64,000 nt of DNA from contig NZ_JABBPN010000010.1 in NCBI RefSeq assembly GCF_012933385.1, positions 100,634-164,633 on the forward strand, given 5' to 3'. Of the stretch, positions 23,973-32,210 are shown piece after piece. Within the stretch, counting starts at the first letter, position 1. Every line of letters starts with the position of its first letter. The stretch is from Paenibacillus lemnae. GTDB taxonomy: Bacteria; Bacillota; Bacilli; Paenibacillales; Paenibacillaceae. A program made the translations under genes and the position numbers. The notes under the pieces are model-generated. The model was not told the DNA's origin. It did not search any database and saw nothing but the letters and a program-made list of their open reading frames with translations.

Positions 23973-24119
23973 TTAGCTTATGCTTTTACTAAACATGATT
24001 TCCAGCGGCTCGTGATCTTGTAACAAACACCCCGCATCACGATATCCAAGCTTTCTATAAAAATGCTGCGCCTCTTCATTTGACTGCGTAGATGTCATGA
24101 CCGTACTAATCACATAGAC
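23973..24119 (-). pseudogene. Second GNAT relic (C-terminal 48 residues)
   Basis: Between a TAA at 24120-24122 and the TAA at 23973-23975 the frame reads VYVISTVMTSTQSNEEAQHF, then YRKLGYRDAG and LEIMFSKSIS. This is the end of a GNAT domain ('NEEAQHFYRKLGY'). No start, ribosome site or acetyl-CoA loop is left. It differs from the relic at 22149-22274, so two separate acetyltransferase genes have decayed here. Confidence 0.6.
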
Positions 24120-24205
24120 TTATCATAACAATGAGTCAACGAAATTAAAACCTGGTTCGCCAAGAATAAAAACAATAAGTTTGAGACAAAATACTATGTA
24201 GGGTT

Positions 24206-24264
24206 TGACAAAATAAATAACAGCTACTATAGTTGTATGTACAAACAACATATTGTTTGCACAA
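24206..24264 (+). promoter_or_regulatory. Promoter and MarR-type operator of the SDR gene
   Basis: -35 TTGACA (24206-24211) and -10 TATAGT (24229-24234) have a 17-bp spacer. Just downstream, TGTACAAACAA (24239-24249) and TTGTTTGCACA (24254-24264) form an 11-bp inverted repeat with one mismatch and a 4-bp spacer. A site of this size over the start region suits a MarR dimer, and a marR-like gene lies downstream at 25215. AGGAGG precedes the ATG. Confidence 0.75.
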
Positions 24265-24285
24265 TTTTTCGAGGAGGAATTTTAA

Positions 24286-25122
24286 ATGAATCAGCCACAA
24301 GTATGGTTTGTAACGGGAGCTTCGCGCGGATTTGGCCGGGAAATTGTAAAAGATCTGCTGCAAAGAGGAGATAAGGTCGCAGCCACGGCGCGGAATACCG
24401 AAAGTTTATCTGATCTGGAATTTGAAGAAGGCCAGCTGTTACCTCTCAAATTAGATGTAACAAATGAGTCTCAAGCGATAGAAGCGGCAAAGCAAGCGGT
24501 GGAATATTTTGGACGCATCGATGTCCTTGTAAATAATGCTGGATTTGGTGTCATGGGCGGAGTTGAAGAAATCAGTGACAAGGAAGCCCGTCAAGTGTTC
24601 GATACCAATGTTTTTGGCTTATTGAATGTTACACGTGCAGTGCTGCCTTACATGCGTAAAGAACGTTCTGGCCGTGTTCTTAACCTGTCCTCTATTGGCG
24701 GACTGATCGGCATCACTTCTTGGGGTATATACGGATCCACCAAATTCGCAGTTGAAGGCATCTCCGAAGCCCTGGCTCAGGAAGTTGCGCATCTCGGTAT
24801 CAAGGTAACCTCCGTTGAACCTGGATTCTTCCGTACTGATTTCCTTGATTCTTCTTCTCTCAATGTTGCAGAAAAAGAAATTGAAGATTACGCAGAATCA
24901 GTAGGTAAGTGGCGTAAAGACATGGCGGCCACTAACAAACAACAGCCGGGAGATCCGGTGAAAGCTGCAAAAGCAATGATCGATGTGGCGAAATCGGATA
25001 ACCCTCCGGTACACCTCATGCTCGGTAACGATACTGTAGATGGTGTAACAGAGAAGCTCGAAAACCTTCAGAAGGAAATGAAGGCGTGGGAGCATGTTTC
25101 GCGCAGCACGGACATTGAATAA
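24286..25122 (+). CDS. Classical SDR-family NAD(P)-dependent oxidoreductase
   Basis: 278 residues. The coenzyme loop is TGASRGFG (residues 10-17); 'NNAGFG', the catalytic Ser in 'NLSSIGG' and the Tyr-Lys pair in 'YGSTKFA' are all present, so it should be active. The N-terminal Arg-rich loop 'ATARNTESL' after the second strand suggests NADP(H) preference. The substrate is not predictable. It is transcribed from its own promoter with a likely MarR operator and followed by a terminator, then the marR-like gene. Confidence 0.92.
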   Translation: MNQPQVWFVTGASRGFGREIVKDLLQRGDKVAATARNTESLSDLEFEEGQLLPLKLDVTNESQAIEAAKQAVEYFGRIDVLVNNAGFGVMGGVEEISDKEARQVFDTNVFGLLNVTRAVLPYMRKERSGRVLNLSSIGGLIGITSWGIYGSTKFAVEGISEALAQEVAHLGIKVTSVEPGFFRTDFLDSSSLNVAEKEIEDYAESVGKWRKDMAATNKQQPGDPVKAAKAMIDVAKSDNPPVHLMLGNDTVDGVTEKLENLQKEMKAWEHVSRSTDIE

Positions 25123-25130
25123 AAGGTTAA

Positions 25131-25155
25131 AAAGCAGCTCATCTCGAGCTGCTTT
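25131..25155 (+). terminator. Rho-independent terminator after the SDR gene
   Basis: AAAGCAGCTC (25131-25140) pairs perfectly with GAGCTGCTTT (25146-25155) around a 5-nt loop, followed by more T. It separates the SDR gene from the MarR gene, which then needs its own promoter; TATACT at 25189-25194 is a plausible -10 with a poor -35. Confidence 0.9.
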
Positions 25156-25214
25156 TTTCATACACTTTATCCCTCTGCAACGAAGTAGTATACTATGCTG
25201 GAGGTGAATGCTTT

Positions 25215-25667
25215 ATGGAAGGCGAAACGATTGAAGAACTGCTGCAGGATTGTCTATATTTCACAGTGAAGAAAATGGATCGTTTACTGGATAAGCTGGC
25301 TGAAGAATCTTTCCGTTCAACTGGACTATCTCCTACTTACGGTTTCATGATGGTGGCTGTTAACGAAAAAAATGGAATTACGCAAAAAGAACTGGGCGAA
25401 CTGCTGCACATTGCTCCTTCGACGATCACACGTTTTATCGAAAAATTACAATACAAAAACTTAGTATATAGTGAACATATCGGCCGGATGACTCATATTT
25501 TCCCGACTGAACAAGGAAAAGCGATATTGGGCGATATCCGTAAGGCTTGGGATGAGCTGTATGACAAGTATTCCGCTGTTCTCGGTGAGGAGCATGGTGA
25601 GGAACTTACAGCCTCCATGTATAAAGCGGGAGATATGCTGGATGAAGGAATGAATCGCAAATCATAG
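25215..25667 (+). CDS. MarR-family transcriptional regulator
   Basis: 150 residues with the MarR winged HTH: 'GITQKELGELLHIAPSTITR' is the recognition unit, followed by the wing 'LVYSEHIGRMTHIFPTEQGK', and helices at both ends for dimerisation. GGAGGTGA lies 7 nt before the ATG. It lies next to the SDR gene, which has a palindromic site in its promoter, so this protein is the natural candidate for its repressor. The inducer is unknown. Confidence 0.9.
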   Translation: MEGETIEELLQDCLYFTVKKMDRLLDKLAEESFRSTGLSPTYGFMMVAVNEKNGITQKELGELLHIAPSTITRFIEKLQYKNLVYSEHIGRMTHIFPTEQGKAILGDIRKAWDELYDKYSAVLGEEHGEELTASMYKAGDMLDEGMNRKS

Positions 25668-25670
25668 CCT

Positions 25671-27137
25671 TCATTGTTTCATGATCAGTCCGTTCATTTC
25701 TTGAATGAGCTGATCCAGCACCTTGAAGCTGTCGGTCATCTGCTTGACAAATGACTGCTGATGGCTTACACCGCCCAAGATTTGCTCAGCAGCTGCACTG
25801 GATTCCTCTGCCACAGAAGAAATCGAGGTTACTTCCTCCAGGATTTTCCCTGTCATCTGCTCGAAACTTATCGTCTTGCCAGCCATTTCTTTGGCCTGTT
25901 CCGACACCTGACTTGTATTTTGAGCGATAAGCTCAAACATATCTTCAGACCGTTGTGCGGATTCCAGGCTCTTCTCCAACGATACTTTTCCAATTTGCAC
26001 CTGGCTCGTTAATTGTTCGATCCGCAGTCCGACCTGATTCAGAATCTCTGTAATCTGGAAAGCGGAGTGCGAGGAGTTTTCTGCCAGTTTACGAATTTCA
26101 GCAGAAACGACAGCAAAGCCTTGACCATGCTCACCTGCCCGGGCAGCTTCAATTGCAGCGTTCAAAGCGAGCAGGTGAGTTTGGTTTGCCATATCGTTGA
26201 TGACTGTTAAAATCCCCTTAATATGATGATTTTGTTGATTTAACTCTACCATCTCTTCCGCAAACATTTGAATCATGAGGTTGGCGGAATGAATGTTCTC
26301 CCTCATCCCGGCAACTTGTTCACTGCCTTGTGTCGTGATTTCCCTGGTGTGTGACGAAAGAGAGCTCATCACGGATGAGTTGCGAGCCATTTCTTGAATA
26401 CCATCGTTGGGTTCTTCAACGAGTAAATGAATGCCGGATACGCTCTCAGTTTGTGTTTCGATCCCCTGAGCGACTTCACTAAAGCCTCGATTGAGCTCGT
26501 AAGTAACTTTTTCCGTGGTTGCCACTTTATTTTCCAGCCCAGCATAAAATTCATTCAAGGTCCCGAAGGCGGAAGCAATTTGTTCTAAAAGCATGTTCGA
26601 ATTTTGCTGTGCCTCGTACACTTCTCTTCCTCGTAGAGACATATCGATAAGCAGCTTATTGATGATACGGATCAATGTAATACAAGTTATACTTACTTGA
26701 AAAAAGCCAAATAATCCGCTGGTCATGAGCTGATCTGGACTTACAATTGAACCTCCGGTAATGACTAATGAAATCAAAATCATGCTTACTGCCGTAATAG
26801 CGAGAGGTACGAACGAAGGATACATCGCCATCATGGCAATAAAGGATGTCGCCATCATCGCATCCCAATTCCCTGATACATAGGTTATAAATACATTGAA
26901 CAATATAAACACAGACATAATGATATAGGGTGTAATTAAAGCCAGCCTTTTGACCCTCGCCAGAATCGTAATAACCGTACCGATAATCACATTGGGCACC
27001 AGCATGCCAAAACCCATCGGATCACCGCTCAATCCAAGATAAATACTGGGAACCAGTGCAAATATCCAATAGAGAACGAGGATCACTTGGGTGCGATCCA
27101 TGTACACCTTATCTAATTGATCCCTACTTATGTTCAT
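25671..27137 (-). CDS. Methyl-accepting chemotaxis protein with a multi-span membrane N-terminus
   Basis: 488 residues from ATG 27137. The first ~190 residues form about six hydrophobic helices with almost no extracellular loop, so there is no Cache or four-helix ligand domain and no clear HAMP. The rest is a coiled-coil MCP signalling domain with the tip '[34 protein letters not shown]'-type hairpin and a following '[15 protein letters not shown]' stretch. It should control CheA; the signal is probably sensed in or near the membrane. It converges with the MarR gene, 3 nt apart. An upstream in-frame GTG (27149) and ATG (27146) are possible starts. Confidence 0.88.
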   Translation of the reverse strand: MNISRDQLDKVYMDRTQVILVLYWIFALVPSIYLGLSGDPMGFGMLVPNVIIGTVITILARVKRLALITPYIIMSVFILFNVFITYVSGNWDAMMATSFIAMMAMYPSFVPLAITAVSMILISLVITGGSIVSPDQLMTSGLFGFFQVSITCITLIRIINKLLIDMSLRGREVYEAQQNSNMLLEQIASAFGTLNEFYAGLENKVATTEKVTYELNRGFSEVAQGIETQTESVSGIHLLVEEPNDGIQEMARNSSVMSSLSSHTREITTQGSEQVAGMRENIHSANLMIQMFAEEMVELNQQNHHIKGILTVINDMANQTHLLALNAAIEAARAGEHGQGFAVVSAEIRKLAENSSHSAFQITEILNQVGLRIEQLTSQVQIGKVSLEKSLESAQRSEDMFELIAQNTSQVSEQAKEMAGKTISFEQMTGKILEEVTSISSVAEESSAAAEQILGGVSHQQSFVKQMTDSFKVLDQLIQEMNGLIMKQ

Positions 27138-27191
27138 AATATCCATCACCTTCTGTTATTAATTGGTGCAGCGCACCTTAAAATCAAAATA

Positions 27192-27223
27192 AGCAGCGCA
27201 ATCCAATAGAGGATTACGCTGCT
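27192..27223 (-). terminator. Terminator of the hydrolase module
   Basis: Arms 27192-27204 and 27211-27223 pair over 13 bp with one mismatch (AGCAGCG.AATCC), with a 6-nt loop. The minus strand continues TTATTTTGATTTT. It lies 65 nt after the stop of the hydrolase at 27288 and may also act on the plus strand (CTTTTCG). Confidence 0.8.
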
Positions 27224-27287
27224 TTTCGCGAATAGATAAAGCAACTGCAGCCTGCTTAATCACGAATTCATAAGCTTTTGTAAAAAA

Positions 27288-28472
27288 TCAGTATTTATCA
27301 AATGGTGCCGGGGTGCCGTCAAATATAGAGTTTCCAGTAGACACATCCCGGGAAAAATGTTTGACAAAGTCCCACTGTATTCTTGCAAAGCTTCCGTGCA
27401 TCCAGTGAGGACAGTTATCCACCGCAATAAAACGTGTGCGAATAATACCATCGCGGCTTTCAATGTCTGCAAAATAATGATTCGTATCGTCGATGATGAC
27501 GGTTGCCGCTTCAGAAGCCGGTATTCCTACCTCACGCTCAGCCCTACGGTCTTCTCCATAATCCCTTGTAGCAAGCGCTTCATCCAGCGTAACAGCTGGA
27601 CAATCATTGATCCGGAACCACATATTCGGGCGGGAGATCGCTTCTTCGGACGTCCGGTTATGGTCTAAACCATTGTTGGTTTCTCCGCTTTGTGACTGGT
27701 ATACCGGATATGGTTGTCCATAGTCACACAACCCTGCGATGTTGATGATGGGAAGTTTGCAGGCTGCCATCTCTGCCATCTTCTTCTCAGAAGGCAAATC
27801 CCAAATAAACGGAAGTAAAAATGAGTTCAGCATGATACCAGCAAAGAGAGACGGCCGTTCACAGGCCAGTGCCACCGCCCGGAAGCCTGGGGAAGAAAAG
27901 CCGGTCAAATATACACGGCTGCGATCTACCGGAAGCTGTTCCATCGATTTATCCAGGATTTTTAGATAGATATCCGACGAAGGCATTTTTCTTCCTTCGG
28001 ATGCTAGAGAAAGTTTGAACGGCGCACCTGGCTGTACATATGGATAAACGAGGATTACCTCTTCCTCAGCGCATACGAATGCGTGGCCGTAGCTCTCTGC
28101 GATAAAATCCGTTTTCCGGTTCATTTGAAACAGATAAGGATATTTACGATCTTTATTTTCAGGAAGATATGCAGATACAGGAACGTAGCTGACCCAAGGT
28201 GTATCAGTGTCGGTATCATGAATCTCCTTCACCAGTCCTTTGCCGTAATGCTTCCAAAAGTCCAGTACTCCCTTATCCATCCCATGGGTATATTTCACAA
28301 GAAGCTGATTGTGGAACAAAAAATGTTCTCCCTGCTTGCTGTGAAGGTATTTCTCATAATTAAAAGTATGGTCTCCCATATCTACGAGCAGCTCGTGCAG
28401 CGTCTTTCTGCCTTCGTCCTCCAGTGTTTTCAGCGGGCGCTCAAACCATTCCTTGTTTTCGTAGTTGTACAT
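27288..28472 (-). CDS. Alpha/beta-hydrolase-like protein, paralogue of the gene at 30982
   Basis: 394 residues from ATG 28472 (GGGAGGAG upstream). A ~110-residue N-terminal extension precedes an alpha/beta-hydrolase core with the nucleophile elbow 'YLTGFSSPGFRA' (GxSxxG) and a C-terminal candidate His in 'NCPHWMHGS'. It shares with the protein at 30982-32166 the same length (394), the blocks 'W-(V/A)SYVP-SA', 'VD-SRVY-TGFS' and 'FSRD-(2)-TG-SIFD', so they are paralogues. Unlike that copy it lacks the HGGG oxyanion loop (it has FQMNRK there), which may alter or abolish catalysis. It is the last gene of the MFS-esterase-hydrolase module. The substrate is unknown; the family is close to PHB-depolymerase/feruloyl-esterase-like hydrolases. 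Confidence 0.75.
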   Translation of the reverse strand: MYNYENKEWFERPLKTLEDEGRKTLHELLVDMGDHTFNYEKYLHSKQGEHFLFHNQLLVKYTHGMDKGVLDFWKHYGKGLVKEIHDTDTDTPWVSYVPVSAYLPENKDRKYPYLFQMNRKTDFIAESYGHAFVCAEEEVILVYPYVQPGAPFKLSLASEGRKMPSSDIYLKILDKSMEQLPVDRSRVYLTGFSSPGFRAVALACERPSLFAGIMLNSFLLPFIWDLPSEKKMAEMAACKLPIINIAGLCDYGQPYPVYQSQSGETNNGLDHNRTSEEAISRPNMWFRINDCPAVTLDEALATRDYGEDRRAEREVGIPASEAATVIIDDTNHYFADIESRDGIIRTRFIAVDNCPHWMHGSFARIQWDFVKHFSRDVSTGNSIFDGTPAPFDKY

Positions 28473-28504
28473 GTTGTCTCCTCCCAATATCAATCTATAT
28501 TTAT

Positions 28505-29458
28505 CTATTTCTGAAATACGCGATCCAAAAATCTGAAGACCATATCTGTTCTTTCCAGGTCTGTCAGGTACCATGGATCATGGTGATGCTCCTTTCCTTC
28601 TCCGATCTCAAGCATGACTCGATCTTTACCTGCCTTGTTCATCAAGGCTTCTGCGAACACCAGCGATTGGTCAACCGGTACAATGGAATCCGCCGTTCCA
28701 TGCTGGATGAGAAAAGGCGGGATATTAGGGTGCGCATACGTGCATGGATCCGCTAGTCTTACAAGTTCCGGGATATCGGTAATAGCAGCCCCCAAAATCC
28801 ATGATTCCGGTGAATAGGGATCATTATGATTAAACTTCTCATTGCTTAGACCTCTTTTGGCAAGGGCCGGATCCATGTCCAGAAAGTTTCCGGTCGGAGC
28901 ACACCAGGTCACTGCGGCTTGAACTTCACTGCTGATTTCTGCATTCCCCATCGACAAATCTTCAAAGGCCGGATTGCCCCCCGTCACCCCAAGCATCCCT
29001 GAAATCCATCCTCCAGCAGATGGACCGATAGAAGCAATGGCACCTGGATCCAGATCATATGCAGCAGCATGGGCACGAATAAACCGAACAGCAGCTTTAG
29101 CATCATAAATTAGCGCCGGAAACTTGGCTTCTTTACTCTTCCGGTAACCTACGCTGACAAGGGCATATCCTTTTTCAAGCGCTCGAAGCATCGGTTCGAT
29201 ATTAACGTCTCTTTTGTCGCCGGCCACGAATCCTCCTCCGTGAAAATAAATCAGCACAGGATAGGGCTTCACACCATGTGGAGGCAAGTAAATATCCAGC
29301 TGTTGAGAAGGAGACTGGGCGGCATATGGGATATCCAAATACTTATTCGAAATATGTTCGATATTATCGTCAGGGAGCATTGGAATAGACAAGGAGCCTA
29401 CCTTAAACTTTGGATCTGTAAATCTGGTATTTGGATCTGTTGTAACACTCTTATTCAT
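28505..29458 (-). CDS. Alpha/beta hydrolase, hormone-sensitive-lipase type esterase
   Basis: 317 residues. The HSL-family oxyanion motif HGGGF ('IYFHGGGFVAGDKRD'), the nucleophile motif GPSAGG, an acid in 'HGTADSIVPVDQS' and a His in 'KEHHHDPW' make a complete triad. Such enzymes cleave short-chain esters in the cytoplasm. There is no signal peptide. GGGAGG is 8-9 nt from the ATG. It lies between the frameshifted MFS gene and the hydrolase paralogue, all on the minus strand with short gaps, downstream of the MerR-type promoter at 30943-30973. Confidence 0.88.
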   Translation of the reverse strand: MNKSVTTDPNTRFTDPKFKVGSLSIPMLPDDNIEHISNKYLDIPYAAQSPSQQLDIYLPPHGVKPYPVLIYFHGGGFVAGDKRDVNIEPMLRALEKGYALVSVGYRKSKEAKFPALIYDAKAAVRFIRAHAAAYDLDPGAIASIGPSAGGWISGMLGVTGGNPAFEDLSMGNAEISSEVQAAVTWCAPTGNFLDMDPALAKRGLSNEKFNHNDPYSPESWILGAAITDIPELVRLADPCTYAHPNIPPFLIQHGTADSIVPVDQSLVFAEALMNKAGKDRVMLEIGEGKEHHHDPWYLTDLERTDMVFRFLDRVFQK

Positions 29459-29527
29459 CTGCAGTTCCTCCCGCTGAAAATTTTCTTTTCAGAGCTGTAT
29501 TTAAAGTTCAGAGCGTTAGCTCGGATA

Positions 29528-30740
29528 TTAAGGTGTTTGTGCCAAATCTTCTGAACCATGCGTTGTGACTTGATTTCTCGTTGGAATCGGATTCACAAAC
29601 AGGAACAAAATCGTAATGAGCAGGAAAAATCCGGTGGCAATCATCAAATGCGGATACAGCACACTGCCAAAAAGATGACCGACTAAACCTAAGAAATAAG
29701 TGCACAGGAACACGCCCAGATTGAAACATATTTGAAGAATATTAAATACCATCGGAGCTGAAGAATGAGACACCTTCATGCCGACCAGCGTATACCCATA
29801 AGCCATACTGGTGGAGAACATAAACCCGCACAAAGCTGCACCCAGCATCAATGTAAAGGTGTCCTGCCCCAAGAGCAGCAGCACAGCACCAGTAGCACCC
29901 GTTAGGAAAAACAGGCTCAGCGGCTTCTTCAAGCGCTTCATACACTGTCCAAATACCATACCACCCACAGCACCCGCTAGTGTGTAAACGGATACAGCTA
30001 TACCCGAAAGAGCCGGACCGCCGACTTCTTTATCGGCAAAATAGATCGAGATGTTAAATTGAATCGGTATGATAATCATGCTGCCAATCAGGAAGAACAG
30101 GGAAAGCAGCCAGATACTGCTCCGGTTTTCACGCTTTTGTTCAGGCGAAGCTGGTTTATGTTCAATGGCATGGTGGCTGACCGGTTCCGGTTCAGGTAAA
30201 AAGAATGCAAACACCAATGGAACCAGACCCACAAAAAAGATCAAAAATGAGTATTTCCAGTCAATAGCTGCTAAGAATCCGCAGAGCAGCAGCACAACGA
30301 CTCCGATGCCGTCCGCGACAAGCTGACCATATCCGATGTAGGCTGTCCTCTTGTGACCTTGGAATAAACCGGTTACTAAGGCGTTGCCTAACTGTACGAG
30401 CATCCCGCAGCCAAAACCGAATACAGCACGGAAAATCAAGATCACTTCAAGACTGCTGTGAAAGAATGTCGGCGCTACCCCACCAATAATGAAGAGCAGT
30501 GAACCAATAATGACGACGGTTTTATATTTTATTTTTTTACCGACAACCAAGCCTGTCAGCAGGGCAGAGATCATTAATGTGATACTCGGCAACGTCGTAA
30601 TCAGATAGAGTGTAGTTTGTGAAGCATCTGCAAACTCCCTGAAGATCGATGCCAAAGCCGGTGACAAGAATCCCAAGCCTACATTTAGCGAAAATTAAAA
30701 ATACACTTACGCGGCTCAACCCTGTTATTGATCTGTCCAT
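29528..30740 (-). pseudogene. MFS transporter broken by a one-base insertion near its start
   Basis: The frame from ATG 30740 (GGGGG upstream) reads MDRSITGLSRVSVFLIFA and then goes wrong at an AAA run (30684-30686). Removing one A gives ...VFLIFANVGLGFLSPALAS and joins the long frame to 29528, for 404 residues with 12 helices. The long frame has 'GALLTGLVVGKK'-type loop 2-3 and 'RAVFGFGCGMLVQLGNALV', standard MFS features. Alternative: initiation at a TTG at 30676, which lacks a ribosome site and would delete most of the first helix. So as written the transporter is probably inactive. It is first in the module with the HSL esterase and the hydrolase paralogue. Confidence 0.8.
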
Positions 30741-30942
30741 ATGCTTACCCCCGATTTTAGAATTCAACAAACATGATATGATCTGTTCTGTTTATGATGG
30801 TTACATGCATCTCCTACGTTAACCTGCCAGCTTCAGCAACCGCTTTCACATTCTGCGCAGATTATCCAAAATTTTTCTCACTTCTTCCAGTAGATCACTC
30901 CTTCAATTGGAATGGGATGACCTCGAAGCACTTCGTAATTAC

Positions 30943-30973
30943 AAATTACAGTATGGAGTAACCCCATAGTCAA
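30943..30973 (-). promoter_or_regulatory. MerR-type promoter A (19-bp spacer, 21-bp dyad)
   Basis: On the minus strand -35 TTGACT (30968-30973) and -10 TAATTT (30943-30948) are 19 bp apart, the long spacer typical of MerR-activated promoters. The spacer carries a dyad (30950-30970) that matches 18 of 21 positions with the one at 33527-33547. It would drive the MFS-esterase-hydrolase module from a ~195-nt leader. No gene is supportable in 30741-30942. Confidence 0.75.
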
Positions 30974-30981
30974 TCCTGTTT

Positions 30982-32166
30982 TTAACGAATTTTTATTTTC
31001 TTTGAACCTTTGCTGCGAGCCGTGTCGAATATGGATCCCGTTACCGGATCTCGAGAGAATCGGCTAAAAAACTCCCATACTAGCTCCGGCAAGGATGGCG
31101 TCGGCCAGTGCGGAATATCGTCAATACAAACCATGCGGAACCATGAATCACCTGATTCGTTTATGAAATCGCCGATATAATGCTTCACTCCGCCCATTAT
31201 CCGTACTTCCGTCTGATCCAGGGGGCTCCCTATCATTCTCGCAACGGGATCCTCACTGAATGCTGCCGCCTGGATCTCATCTATACTCATTTCTCTGCAT
31301 CTTGCTGCGTATAATCTGCGCTGCAGCATCTCTACCTTTTCCTCCATGGTCGTCGGTTTCCTGAATCCAAGCCTGGCCTCAGGCGGATCAAATTTCTGGG
31401 TTGAGTAGTGGTAATGGTTCAGGTTGATTTCACTGTAAATGGGATACTGCTGTGATTTCTCGTATCTTCCTGCAGCGATGATAACCGGCAGATCGCACTT
31501 TCGGAGTTGTTCAACATATTCGTCAGAGACGAACGGATCATTCACGCAGGCATAATTCCCGCAGGGGGCACTGGCTGCAAAAAGCATCGGATTCTTCATT
31601 GTCACCATGCTGCTTATGACACCACCACGGGAAAATCCTGTACAGTACACACGTGAAGAATCCACGGGATAAAGCGCCTTTACTTCACTCAGCAGCTGCA
31701 GCAGGCTGTCCTCTTCCAGATTTTCCGGCATAACGACAATGACTTCATGCTCCGCTGCCACATGAATAAACCCCCACGTCTCGGACAGATAAATCGGATT
31801 CCCTCCCCCGTGGAGCACAAATAACAGCGGATATTTTTGATAGGCACGCTTCGGGTCATCAGCAGATGACGGGACATAAGAAGCCCATTTATTTTCAGGA
31901 TCATCCTTATTGTGCAGTTCTTTCTTCAGTCCTTTCCCTGTCAGTCTCCAATACTCCAGCACCTCAGGGTCATCTTCGCCGCTGTTCTCTGCATAATATC
32001 GGATGCTGCTGATATAACGTCTTCCCAGATCACTGTTCATGTACCGCTCGGGATTGTATTCAGGAGTTCCCAAACGAATCAGCATATTGTAAGGCGACTC
32101 CTTCTGTCCTTTCATTTCCGTTTCAAAAACGGGGGTATGCCAAAGCAATGAATGATCATGATTCAT
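30982..32166 (-). CDS. Alpha/beta hydrolase (PHB-depolymerase/feruloyl-esterase-like), paralogue of the gene at 27288
   Basis: 394 residues. After a ~115-residue N-terminal region the core has the oxyanion loop 'LLFVLHGGGNP', the nucleophile elbow 'YCTGFSRGGVIS' (GFSRGG) and a C-terminal 'DIPHWPTP' with the likely catalytic His, so unlike its paralogue the triad looks intact. There is no signal peptide. GAAGGAGG lies 8 nt before the ATG. It follows the MFS gene at 32211 by 44 nt, so the pair forms a transport-and-hydrolysis operon under promoter B. Both paralogues end in FSRD-x2-TG-x-SIFD, a tail I do not know from other families. The substrate is unknown, probably an ester. Confidence 0.8.
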   Translation of the reverse strand: MNHDHSLLWHTPVFETEMKGQKESPYNMLIRLGTPEYNPERYMNSDLGRRYISSIRYYAENSGEDDPEVLEYWRLTGKGLKKELHNKDDPENKWASYVPSSADDPKRAYQKYPLLFVLHGGGNPIYLSETWGFIHVAAEHEVIVVMPENLEEDSLLQLLSEVKALYPVDSSRVYCTGFSRGGVISSMVTMKNPMLFAASAPCGNYACVNDPFVSDEYVEQLRKCDLPVIIAAGRYEKSQQYPIYSEINLNHYHYSTQKFDPPEARLGFRKPTTMEEKVEMLQRRLYAARCREMSIDEIQAAAFSEDPVARMIGSPLDQTEVRIMGGVKHYIGDFINESGDSWFRMVCIDDIPHWPTPSLPELVWEFFSRFSRDPVTGSIFDTARSKGSKKIKIR

Positions 32167-32210
32167 CGTTTCTGCCTCCTTCTAATCAGGTGGTTGTAGT
32201 CCATTCAAAC

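Noticed and set aside
30862..30957. Short open frame (about 30 codons, starting MGLLHTVICNYEVLRG) in the leader of the MFS/esterase module
   Set aside because: Its ATG lies inside the promoter spacer and there is no ribosome site; no similarity recognised.
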